The translations under genes were made by a program, and so were the position numbers. Positions 39,619-45,915 of a DNA stretch of 63,153 nucleotides are shown here, in pieces. The notes below the pieces were generated by a model. The model made no database searches. It saw only the letters and a list, made by a program, of their open reading frames with translations, and had not been told where the DNA came from. How positions within the stretch are numbered: position 1 is the stretch's first letter; every line of letters starts with the position of its first letter. The DNA comes from a virus: IMG/VR virus record IMGVR_UViG_3300005843_000014, positions 1 to 63,153 of that record, one strand, 5' to 3'.

Positions 39619-39650
39619 GTTGTAAGGTTGAATTATTCAACCTATGTTTG
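39619..39650 (+). promoter_or_regulatory. early rightward promoter (PR-like)
   Basis: TATGTTTG (39643-39650) matches the Bacteroidota -7 box and TTG (39619-39621) lies 21 bases upstream as -33. Operator O2 fills the space between them and touches the -7 box, so repressor binding would block the promoter. It drives the Cro-like gene and early region. Confidence 0.7.
39625..39643. promoter_or_regulatory. operator O2 of the lysogeny switch
   Basis: AGGTTGAATTATTCAACCT is a perfect 19-base inverted repeat located between the -33 and -7 boxes of the early promoter. The strongest of the three matching palindromes. Confidence 0.75.
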
Positions 39651-39683
39651 CTATCACAATTGATAGCAAAATAAGTTTTAAAA

Positions 39684-39914
39684 ATGAGAATCACAAAACA
39701 AGCACTAGAATTGATTAACACGCCTGCTGTACGCAGAGAGCTTATGGCCGCCCTGGGCGATGTTGCAGAGAGCACAATCTATAGGTATATCAATACTAAT
39801 GATGACAACTTGACAAAGGCTGCAGCTCTTAAGGTAATCAGGGAAGAAACTGGATTGACTGATGAACAGATATTGGAAGAAGAAAAGACCGAACCGGCCG
39901 CAACAGCAAAATAG
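39684..39914 (+). CDS. Cro-like HTH protein
   Basis: This 76-residue protein has an N-terminal HTH (Ala-Val-Arg-Arg-Glu-Leu-Met-Ala-Ala-Leu-Gly-Asp-Val-Ala-Glu-Ser-Thr-Ile-Tyr-Arg, about 15-34) and an acidic tail. It is divergent from the repressor gene and directly under the early promoter, the position of Cro. Presumably competes for the same operators. Confidence 0.7.
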   Translation: MRITKQALELINTPAVRRELMAALGDVAESTIYRYINTNDDNLTKAAALKVIREETGLTDEQILEEEKTEPAATAK

Positions 39915-39978
39915 TCGCACAAGAATGTGATTTTATTACATCCATGCAAGTATGCTACAACTCAATTAACATTTCCTT

Positions 39979-40104
39979 ATGCCAGAGCAACTTCATATAA
40001 CCAATAACGATGACCGCATAATCAACCTGATAGTTGAGGAAGCGTTCCGTGAGTTGATAGAGGCAGTTGAAGGCAAGGACAATGCAGAAGAACAAGAATC
40101 GTAA
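39979..40104 (+). CDS. 41-residue acidic protein
   Basis: Helical and Glu/Asp-rich (Ile-Ile-Asn-Leu-Ile-Val-Glu-Glu-Ala-Phe-Arg-Glu-Leu). Second gene of the early operon with good spacing to both neighbours. Unknown function. Confidence 0.55.
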   Translation: MPEQLHITNNDDRIINLIVEEAFRELIEAVEGKDNAEEQES

Positions 40105-40123
40105 CCCTTTAAATATCGTACCC

Positions 40124-40237
40124 ATGTTAGAATTCATTATCGAAATCGCAGCAGTAGCCGCCATATCCTGGACAATTGGAGAAATCTATTACAGGAAACA
40201 AGTAAAGAAAATCACATGTACAAATACTCGAAATTAA
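40124..40237 (+). CDS. 37-residue membrane peptide
   Basis: An Ile/Ala-rich hydrophobic helix (about 3-22) followed by a basic tail suggests a single-pass inner-membrane protein with cytoplasmic C-terminus. Overlaps the next gene by 22 bases. Unknown function. Confidence 0.5.
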   Translation: MLEFIIEIAAVAAISWTIGEIYYRKQVKKITCTNTRN

Positions 40238-40455
40238 CTGATTTGATAAAGTCAACGGAAGCGGCCATCACATGGCCTGTTGAGGCATATGGGGTGGGCG
40301 TATATGTAGATTGCAAACCCGATGACGTGAACCCTGATATCCAAATCGACCCCAACGATGAAAAAGGTATTGCACTGTTCCGCGAATTCGCTGCAAAATT
40401 GGTTGAACATTATAAATCATTATCCAATGGATCAGGAGATCAAGCGCGAATTTGA
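40216..40455 (+). CDS. hypothetical early protein
   Basis: This 79-residue protein is mixed alpha/beta with 'Asp-Cys-Lys-Pro-Asp-Asp-Val-Asn-Pro'. The C-terminus overlaps the DNA-binding gene that follows. Unknown function. Confidence 0.5.
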   Translation: MYKYSKLTDLIKSTEAAITWPVEAYGVGVYVDCKPDDVNPDIQIDPNDEKGIALFREFAAKLVEHYKSLSNGSGDQARI

Positions 40456-40669
40456 ACGCCTTAATAAGAAGTTGAACCAACTGGTTGCCAGCAAAAAAGA
40501 AACCTGGGTGACCGTTAGCTGGGTGACTGATCTAACCGGCTGGGATCGTGAGAAGCTGAGACAAGCGCGGGAAAGTAAGATCATCGAGTTCAAACGCAGT
40601 GAGACAGGCGGCTGGTTGTATAAGTTAGAAAGCATACCAGAGCGGTTCATTATAAACAAGGCATCGTAA
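40427..40669 (+). CDS. small DNA-binding protein (excisionase/MerR-like)
   Basis: This 80-residue protein starts at ATG 40427. A short coiled helix leads into 'Trp-Val-Thr-Val-Ser-Trp-Val-Thr-x-Leu-Thr-Gly-Trp-Asp-Arg-Glu-Lys-Leu-Arg', then a basic strand pair and Tyr-Lys-Leu, as in winged-helix excisionase-like proteins. Could be the excisionase or a regulator. Confidence 0.6.
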   Translation: MDQEIKREFERLNKKLNQLVASKKETWVTVSWVTDLTGWDREKLRQARESKIIEFKRSETGGWLYKLESIPERFIINKAS

Positions 40670-40686
40670 CCCCTTAAAAAAATATC

Positions 40687-40764
40687 ATGAAAAAGTTCTA
40701 CACAGTTTTAATTGGCGCGGCCATTTACGGCGCTATTTACTTCATCAATTATATCTGTCAGTAA
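40687..40764 (+). CDS. 25-residue membrane peptide
   Basis: Basic start then one hydrophobic Ile/Ala/Tyr helix to the end. Spaced cleanly between neighbours, with ATG after a purine-poor leader. Real but uncharacterised, or spurious. Confidence 0.4.
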   Translation: MKKFYTVLIGAAIYGAIYFINYICQ

Positions 40765-40781
40765 CCACTAAACTCATTGCC

Positions 40782-41081
40782 ATGAAATTAATCAGCTTTA
40801 ATATCAACTACAATACAGCAGCTTGTTCTGTTTCATTTGGTCTCCCTTTTGAATACAAAGGTGCTCTTATTAATCTGGCCCGTGAAAAGGACGGCAAAGT
40901 AGTGGCAGTAGTTGGGTTGACTCCCTATACAATTGAGAAGGTTATTTATATCCCTTTTGATCATCGTGCCGAGGCTGATAATATTTGTACCAACTATTAT
41001 TATGATGAGCCGCGCATGATTGAAAAGTTGAAAGAATTAACGGCAAAGCCTGAAACTATTACCCCTGTGACTAACCTGTAA
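40782..41081 (+). CDS. hypothetical early protein
   Basis: This 99-residue beta-rich protein has repeated 'Val-Val-Ala-Val-Val-Gly' strands and 'Tyr-Tyr-Tyr-Asp-Glu-Pro-Arg'. Unknown function. Confidence 0.55.
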   Translation: MKLISFNINYNTAACSVSFGLPFEYKGALINLAREKDGKVVAVVGLTPYTIEKVIYIPFDHRAEADNICTNYYYDEPRMIEKLKELTAKPETITPVTNL

Positions 41082-41091
41082 CCCCCTACAA

Positions 41092-41172
41092 ATGAAAGAC
41101 CAAACCGTAACCCTAACGAGAGAAGAAGCGATACGCGCCTGTGAGAGGATCATGAATCTTTTAACCCAGTAA
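41092..41172 (+). CDS. 26-residue helical peptide
   Basis: A short frame with 'Leu-Thr-Arg-Glu-Glu-Ala-Ile-Arg-Ala-Cys-Glu-Arg-Ile', fitting exactly between neighbours (one base before the next ATG). Tiny but well placed. Confidence 0.4.
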   Translation: MKDQTVTLTREEAIRACERIMNLLTQ

Positions 41173-41173
41173 T

Positions 41174-41533
41174 ATGGCATACACATTCGAACAACTGAAG
41201 GAAGACGTCCGCAAAGAAGCGGAAGCGCTTAGGATTTACGCGACGAAGGAGGAAAGGGAGAGGTTGGATATAGAACAACTTCATCCAAATATTGCGACCG
41301 CTTGTATATATGGGCTTACCACGGGTTCGTGTTTTTCTGAAAGGGCAATAGAATTAATTCAAAATTGCGCACCTGTTTATTATACAACTAGAAGTTTCAC
41401 AAATATGAAAATAGTTCATTCCTATAATGAAACGCGGTGGTCACCGATTGAGGTATATACGCAGCAGCCCGAAGCCCAAAACGCGAACCTTATCGCCTAC
41501 CTGCGCGGCGAAACCGAAACGTTAACCCTTTAA
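41174..41533 (+). CDS. hypothetical early protein
   Basis: This 119-residue protein has a helical, Glu/Arg-rich N-terminus and a beta-rich C-terminus ending in 'Leu-Arg-Gly-Glu'. No family recognised. Confidence 0.55.
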   Translation: MAYTFEQLKEDVRKEAEALRIYATKEERERLDIEQLHPNIATACIYGLTTGSCFSERAIELIQNCAPVYYTTRSFTNMKIVHSYNETRWSPIEVYTQQPEAQNANLIAYLRGETETLTL

Positions 41534-41543
41534 CCAGCATAAT

Positions 41544-41825
41544 ATGGCATGCGCAATTGACAACAAAGATCAGCCAGTTTATCCCGTCATGATGCAGCAG
41601 ATTGGCAATAATGATTATAGACCACAAATGCCTAGCGATCCAAAGCAATATAGCCTACCAATGGCGGGCCTGACAAAACGAGAATACTTTGCAGGAATTG
41701 CGCTGCAGGGGCTTATGGCGAATCCTATTTATAACAATCCTGATGACCCTAAAACGCTACCAACGGTAGAAAACTTTGCGATCACCGCTCTTATTTATGC
41801 CGATGCTCTTTTGTCTAAACTCTGA
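41544..41825 (+). CDS. small phage protein with LTKREYFA motif
   Basis: This 93-residue protein contains 'Gly-Leu-Thr-Lys-Arg-Glu-Tyr-Phe-Ala-Gly-Ile-Ala-Leu-Gln-Gly' and ends 'Ala-Asp-Ala-Leu-Leu'. I recall this as a widespread uncharacterised small phage protein in early regions of many Gram-negative phages. Function unknown. Confidence 0.7.
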   Translation: MACAIDNKDQPVYPVMMQQIGNNDYRPQMPSDPKQYSLPMAGLTKREYFAGIALQGLMANPIYNNPDDPKTLPTVENFAITALIYADALLSKL

Positions 41826-41836
41826 AATTAACCACC

Positions 41837-42148
41837 ATGCTCCTCACCCACTCAATAGCCCACAATGGCCAGACGATCGAGATCAGCGTGTACTACACAC
41901 CATCGATCAACACAGTACGCGAGATCAAAAGTATTTGGATTCATTCTATGGGTGGCAAGCTACCGGTAACTGGTATCCTGATGCACCTTTTCGAGCCACA
42001 GATCAACAAGATCATTGACCTAGTGGACTGGCGGGAGATATACCGGACTGCGATGGAGTATGATTGGAGCGGTACAGAGACGAATGGGATCAACATGAAC
42101 AACATTCATCCGACAATAGCGCAGGCGATAGCGCCCTTTATAAAGTAA
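41837..42148 (+). CDS. hypothetical early protein
   Basis: This 103-residue mixed protein precedes the non-coding stretch with the tRNA. Contains Trp-Arg-Glu-Ile-Tyr. No family recognised. Confidence 0.5.
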   Translation: MLLTHSIAHNGQTIEISVYYTPSINTVREIKSIWIHSMGGKLPVTGILMHLFEPQINKIIDLVDWREIYRTAMEYDWSGTETNGINMNNIHPTIAQAIAPFIK

Positions 42149-42210
42149 TTACATGGAAGGACGGGCCGCAGTTAACCGGATCTGCGGGGTAAAAATCCGA
42201 ACCGGGTGAC

Positions 42211-42281
42211 TGCGGGGTAATGTAATTGGTAGCAGGTAAGGCTCATAACCTTACAGTCCGGTTCGAATCCGGCGACCGCAA
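42211..42281 (+). tRNA. tRNA with CAT anticodon (Met-like)
   Basis: A cloverleaf fits: acceptor TGCGG.. with ..CCGCA, D-loop AATTGGTAG, a perfect 5-bp anticodon stem TAAGG/CCTTA with loop CTCATAA (anticodon CAT), and T-arm CCGG-TTCGAAT-CCGG. The last two acceptor pairs and the first T-stem pair do not match. No CCA is encoded (AACG follows). It could read Met, or Ile2 after lysidine modification. The word TGCGGGGTAA occurs also 28 bases upstream (42183). Confidence 0.75.
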
Positions 42282-42289
42282 CGAAATTA

Positions 42290-42575
42290 AAGTTCTTTTA
42301 AATAGTTAGCAAAGCAGGCTGATAACCTAACGGTCTGCAACATCAACAGACCGGCTTTGCTGATAACTCATAAATGGCGGTTCATGGTAGCCTGAGTGCT
42401 GAGTAAGGTGGCAACAGAAAAGCATGATGAAGGCGAGAGTAAGTACCTAAGCATTGTTTCCCTTGTACTATACAAAGAGTGCATTGTAGGATTGAAATGA
42501 TGTTAAGCCGAAACACTAATAGAGGTACGCCCCTAAGCCGCTCCGGGTAAGCGAGCGGCAAATTTAAATCCCCAA
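42290..42575 (+). ncRNA. structured non-coding RNA after the tRNA
   Basis: About 290 bases without a credible reading frame, rich in complementary blocks: AGCAAAGC with GCTTTGCT enclosing GGTCTG/CAGACC (42313-42357), GTACCT (near 42446) with AGGTAC (near 42525), and a 7-bp hairpin GCCGCTC/GAGCGGC (42537-42559). Parts (e.g. 'GGTGGCAACAG', 'AGTACCTAAG', 'GATGTTAAG', 'AGAGGTACGCC') remind me of domain I of group II introns, but no maturase and no domain V are present. It may instead be a phage ornate RNA of tRNA-adjacent type. Confidence 0.5.
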
Positions 42576-42578
42576 CTC

Positions 42579-42761
42579 ATGGAAATTATTTTTTACTCAT
42601 CAATCGGACTGGCTGCAATAGCAGCAACCGCAGTAGTGCTCATAGTCCGCAAGCACAACCGCATGTTTAACGACAACGAAGATCCCGTACCCTGCGACGA
42701 CCTACCCGGCCACTACGAAGACTACGAATTATCTGAAAGGCCTTATATCGAAATTATATGA
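42579..42761 (+). CDS. 60-residue single-pass membrane protein
   Basis: N-terminal hydrophobic helix (about 3-23), then an acidic, proline-rich soluble tail. First of three small membrane proteins with overlapping genes. Unknown function. Confidence 0.6.
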   Translation: MEIIFYSSIGLAAIAATAVVLIVRKHNRMFNDNEDPVPCDDLPGHYEDYELSERPYIEII

Positions 42762-42862
42762 GACATCAGAATATATATGGCGCTGTTATAGTCATGTTGC
42801 TGATAATGGCGGTACTCGTTATAGGGTTTGTATGGATCAAGAAAGATAAGGATGATAACTAA
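42758..42862 (+). CDS. 34-residue single-pass membrane peptide
   Basis: ATGA overlap with the previous stop. Hydrophobic Val/Ile/Leu/Met core (about 8-27) and a Lys/Asp-rich tail. The precise coupling favours a real gene. Confidence 0.5.
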   Translation: MRHQNIYGAVIVMLLIMAVLVIGFVWIKKDKDDN

Positions 42863-42947
42863 AGAATTCATACAACACGTGATCTCAGTGGCCTGCATGT
42901 TGATTGCTGGTTATTACCTGATAGTATGGCGACCGAAAAGAAATTGA
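42852..42947 (+). CDS. 31-residue membrane peptide
   Basis: Overlaps the previous gene by 11 bases. A hydrophobic helix with Tyr-Tyr-Leu-Ile and a basic end (Arg-Pro-Lys-Arg-Asn). Third in the run of mini membrane genes. Confidence 0.45.
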   Translation: MITKEFIQHVISVACMLIAGYYLIVWRPKRN

Positions 42948-43093
42948 TATGGAAAGGTATTTTTCAAGGGTACGATCAACATAGGCCGGGTTGTTCTCAA
43001 TCTGGCTTCTTTAAAGAAGTTTTTGCGAAAGGTTTATTGGTTAATGGTTCCACCCGGAGACTGGCCGGGTGGTTTTTAAAAAGTAAAGTATGA
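42926..43093 (+). CDS. doubtful 55-residue basic protein over a terminator
   Basis: The frame overlaps the previous peptide gene and reads through the hairpin at 43050-43072 to a TGA overlapping the next ATG. Basic, with Phe/Gly. Coding through a strong terminator is unusual, so the frame may be accidental. Confidence 0.25.
   Translation: MATEKKLIWKGIFQGYDQHRPGCSQSGFFKEVFAKGLLVNGSTRRLAGWFLKSKV
43050..43077 (+). terminator. strong rho-independent terminator in the early region
   Basis: CCACCCGG (43050-43057) pairs perfectly with CCGGGTGG (43065-43072) around a 7-base loop, followed by TTTTT. It separates the mini-membrane-gene block from the recombination and replication genes; transcription beyond it needs read-through or a new promoter. 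Confidence 0.8.
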
Positions 43094-43347
43094 TAACAAT
43101 TTATAAATATCAGTTTCAGATTGCTGATACGGTTGCAATCGAAATGCCGGAAAGGGCAAGGATTCTGCGAATAGACGCCCAAAATAACACGCCATTCTTA
43201 TGGGCTATGGTCAATACGGACTGGGCGAAGGAAACCAGAAAGTTTTATGTAGCGGGCACGGGCAACCCTTTAACTGAGTTGTGGTTGTTTAAAAGTCACA
43301 TATCGACGATTCATATCAACGGCTTTGTTTGGCACATTTTCGAATAA
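43090..43347 (+). CDS. DUF7352-like small phage protein
   Basis: This 85-residue protein has 'Glu-Met-Pro-x-x-Ala-Arg-Ile-Leu', 'Pro-Phe-Leu-Trp-Ala-Met-Val' and 'Gly-Thr-Gly-Asn-Pro', a pattern I recall from a widespread phage domain of unknown function. Starts immediately after the terminator. Confidence 0.65.
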   Translation: MITIYKYQFQIADTVAIEMPERARILRIDAQNNTPFLWAMVNTDWAKETRKFYVAGTGNPLTELWLFKSHISTIHINGFVWHIFE

Positions 43348-43360
43348 AACAATTTAGTAT

Positions 43361-43912
43361 ATGCGCGAATATTTATTCAGAGGTAAACGGGAAGATAATG
43401 ACGAGTGGGTGTACGGCTCATTACTTCAATCTGAAATTGATGTGAATGAAAAATATGTTCAATGCCAAATTCACGAACGATTTGCTGATGATTACTCAAT
43501 TTCGAAAAATGATGTTATTCCCGAAACCGTCGGCCAATACACCGGACTTAAAGACAAGAACGGGAATATGATTTTTGAAGGAGATATAGTAAAATGCGGT
43601 TATGGTGAAGGCATTGTAATCTTTAAGTTAGGTTGTTTTTTTGTAGAATGGTTGGATGATAAAGAAGCGCATATGGAGTTGATTGGGCTTAATAATAAAT
43701 TCAGAAGACAACGAGAAGATGAAGAGCAATTTGAGGTCATCGGCAACATCCATGATGTAATCCCGCCGGCGGACAGTCCGGCTCTCAATACCATGTACAA
43801 CATCGATCCACCGGTAAAACAGGAGGAAGCAACACAGGAAGCAGCAGGCGAACCGGCAGCACAGCAAGCCGCTGAAGAAACAACACAGGAAAGCGAAGGC
43901 ACAGAAGGGTAA
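43361..43912 (+). CDS. YopX-family protein with Ala/Glu-rich tail
   Basis: This 183-residue protein has YopX features: 'Arg-Glu-Tyr-Leu-Phe-Arg-Gly-Lys-Arg', 'Val-Gly-Gln-Tyr-Thr-Gly-Leu-Lys-Asp-Lys-Asn-Gly' (about 57-68), 'Ile-Phe-Glu-Gly-Asp-Ile-Val' and a final 'Val-Ile-Gly-Asn-Ile-His-Asp'. A low-complexity Ala/Gln/Glu tail follows (about 155-183). YopX proteins are common phage accessory proteins; role unknown. Confidence 0.85.
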   Translation: MREYLFRGKREDNDEWVYGSLLQSEIDVNEKYVQCQIHERFADDYSISKNDVIPETVGQYTGLKDKNGNMIFEGDIVKCGYGEGIVIFKLGCFFVEWLDDKEAHMELIGLNNKFRRQREDEEQFEVIGNIHDVIPPADSPALNTMYNIDPPVKQEEATQEAAGEPAAQQAAEETTQESEGTEG

Positions 43913-43929
43913 GCAACCCGCGAAGTGAG

Positions 43930-43949
43930 GGCCCGGTGAAGGCCGGGCC
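43930..43949 (+). terminator. GC-rich hairpin before the recombination genes
   Basis: GGCCCGG (43930-43936) pairs with CCGGGCC (43943-43949) around a 6-base loop; followed by TATTTAAAA rather than a clean T-run. May be a weak terminator or an mRNA-processing/stabilising element. Confidence 0.5.
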
Positions 43950-43994
43950 TATTTAAAAACAAATCATCAAACTACATAAATCGAAAGTAAAATT

Positions 43995-44720
43995 ATGGAA
44001 AATAAACAACAACTACCATTTGATGAAAAAGCGCAGGCGCCAGCAGCAGAAGCAACCGCACAGGTTGTTACAGAGGCGCAACCTTCCGCTACAGTCCCAG
44101 CTATCGTAAGTGAACAAGCACTGACAATGCTGCCCGCTATGCCGGTTTTCGCCGACAAGGCTATATTCGAGCATTCGCAACGGGTCGCCAAAATGATGAC
44201 CACTTCCAGCCTGGTTCCGAAAGAATACCAGAACAATATTCCCAACATCATGATCGCCCTGGAAATGGCGAACCGCATCGGCGCTTCTCCGCTCATGGTA
44301 ATGCAAAACCTGAACATCATTCAAGGCCGGCCATCATGGAGCAGCCAGTTTATTATATCGGCTTTAAACAGCTGTAAACGCTTCAGCCCCCTTCGCTTCA
44401 AAATGGATGGCGACGGCGACGAATACGGCTGTACAGCATGGGCGAAAGACAGTAGTGGTGAAATCTTGGAAGGGCCAAAGGTTACCTGGAAGATGGCGAC
44501 GGCAGAAGGATGGACAACTAAAGGAGGCAGTAAATGGAAGACAATGCCGGAATTAATGTTCCGTTATCGTGCCGCTGCTTTCTTCGGTCGGCTATATGCT
44601 CCTGATGTTCTTATGGGAATGGGGACTACTGATGAATCAGAAGACATTGCGGCCGCTGAAATAAATTCCGTGGAGCAGAAGGCCAACAACATGAATAACG
44701 CCTTAAACGCTTTGAAATGA
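43995..44720 (+). CDS. RecT-family single-strand annealing recombinase
   Basis: This 241-residue protein has a disordered Ala/Gln/Glu N-terminus (about 1-45), then the conserved core: 'Leu-Val-Pro-Lys-Glu-Tyr-Gln', 'Ala-Leu-Glu-Met-Ala-Asn-Arg-Ile-Gly-Ala-Ser-Pro-Leu' and 'Gly-Arg-Pro-Ser-Trp-Ser-Ser-Gln-Phe'. It anneals complementary DNA in recombination-dependent replication or repair. It overlaps the YqaJ nuclease gene by 4 bases, its usual partner. Confidence 0.85.
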   Translation: MENKQQLPFDEKAQAPAAEATAQVVTEAQPSATVPAIVSEQALTMLPAMPVFADKAIFEHSQRVAKMMTTSSLVPKEYQNNIPNIMIALEMANRIGASPLMVMQNLNIIQGRPSWSSQFIISALNSCKRFSPLRFKMDGDGDEYGCTAWAKDSSGEILEGPKVTWKMATAEGWTTKGGSKWKTMPELMFRYRAAAFFGRLYAPDVLMGMGTTDESEDIAAAEINSVEQKANNMNNALNALK

Positions 44721-45445
44721 CGGATAAGGAATGGAAAACGGAACGGCTGGGAAAGTTCACAGCCTCCGAAATCGGGAAACTGATGGTTAAGGGACGCAGC
44801 AAAGACCAATACTTCGGTGACGGCGCCATTACCTATATCGAAAGCCGGGCGGCCGAGATATTCAACCAGGAACAGGTTTCTGATCTGGATGGCCTGCGGG
44901 CGATAGAATGGGGAAACACCCATGAACCGGAAGCTGCCGCCCTTTTCAGCGAACGCATGAAAGGAGAGTTTGATTACTATGGGAAAGCCAATGGCAAATT
45001 CTTTCCTTATGGCCCGGTGAAACAATGGGCCGGTGGTTCGCCTGATGGACTGGTACCGCATAAGTCAGTGGTGGAAATCAAATGCCCCGAGGTCTCAACG
45101 CATCACATAAAGTACTGGCGCATGAAGACAGGCGAAGACCTGAAAGATGTGAAGCCGTTGTACTATGCCCAACTGCAGTTCAATATGATGTGCACCGGCC
45201 TGCATCATGGTTATTTCGTCAGCTATGATCCCCGGCCGCTGGAGCGCTGCGTTCAGTTAAAGGTTCTTGAAGTGCCGTATGATAAAGCGTACTGCAAAGA
45301 ACTCGATGAGCGGTTGCATAAGGCGGTTGAACTGCTGCGGAAAATCATTTTTACAGATGTTTTGAATAACCCGGTGTTGATCGCTTCGCACGATAAGGAA
45401 GTAAACGCAACAGTTGTTCAGAATGCAAATTCACTCATTGTTTAA
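44717..45445 (+). CDS. YqaJ-family exonuclease
   Basis: This 242-residue protein has 'Phe-Thr-Ala-Ser-Glu-Ile-Gly', 'Gly-Asn-Thr-His-Glu-Pro-Glu-Ala', the catalytic 'Gly-Gly-Ser-Pro-Asp-Gly' (about 109-114), 'Val-Val-Glu-Ile-Lys-Cys-Pro' (about 120-126) and 'Tyr-Tyr-Ala-Gln-Leu-Gln-Phe' (about 152-158). This is the lambda-exonuclease-like PD-(D/E)XK fold making 3' single strands for the RecT partner. Confidence 0.9.
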   Translation: MTDKEWKTERLGKFTASEIGKLMVKGRSKDQYFGDGAITYIESRAAEIFNQEQVSDLDGLRAIEWGNTHEPEAAALFSERMKGEFDYYGKANGKFFPYGPVKQWAGGSPDGLVPHKSVVEIKCPEVSTHHIKYWRMKTGEDLKDVKPLYYAQLQFNMMCTGLHHGYFVSYDPRPLERCVQLKVLEVPYDKAYCKELDERLHKAVELLRKIIFTDVLNNPVLIASHDKEVNATVVQNANSLIV

Positions 45446-45462
45446 TCTCTCAAAAAAATAAA

Positions 45463-45912
45463 ATGACAGATCATAATTCATCACTTGTAAATCTTTCAAT
45501 TCCCAAAGAAGTTACTCAGCCAATAGTTGCCGCCAAAATACAGGAAGCAGTATTGGCGGCATTGGGAGGCGCTGATAAAATAGTTGAATCCCTGCTTCAT
45601 AAAATCTGCTATACAAAAGTTGATGATAAAGGGCAGGTTTCCAGTTATTCAAGTGAGAATAAAAATAACTGGATCGATCATCATGTTACAAAAATAATTG
45701 AAGGCGCCATAAATGAGGAATTAAAAAGGCAATTGGATGCGGGCGCCCTTCCTATTAAAGATGCATTGATAAAGGTCATGCAATCTAAAGCCGGTAGTTC
45801 ACAAATAGCGGATGCAATACTAGCATCCCTAACCGGGACCTTTAAGGGAAGCAATGATCTTATCCCGAAAATAGTTATTGACTTTTCAAAGAGAAAAACT
45901 AACAACTGGTAA
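45463..45912 (+). CDS. hypothetical protein in recombination operon
   Basis: This 149-residue helical protein is rich in Ile/Ala/Lys, with no clear motif. Lies between exonuclease and SMC-like ATPase, suggesting a recombination or replication accessory role. Confidence 0.55.
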   Translation: MTDHNSSLVNLSIPKEVTQPIVAAKIQEAVLAALGGADKIVESLLHKICYTKVDDKGQVSSYSSENKNNWIDHHVTKIIEGAINEELKRQLDAGALPIKDALIKVMQSKAGSSQIADAILASLTGTFKGSNDLIPKIVIDFSKRKTNNW

Positions 45913-45915
45913 GCC

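Noticed and set aside
42290-42575. Complete group II intron
   Set aside because: No maturase or reverse transcriptase frame and no domain V-like 34-base hairpin with bulge follow; only a domain I-like resemblance remains.
44564-45061. 165-codon minus-strand frame over RecT/YqaJ genes
   Set aside because: Antisense to two confidently assigned recombination genes.
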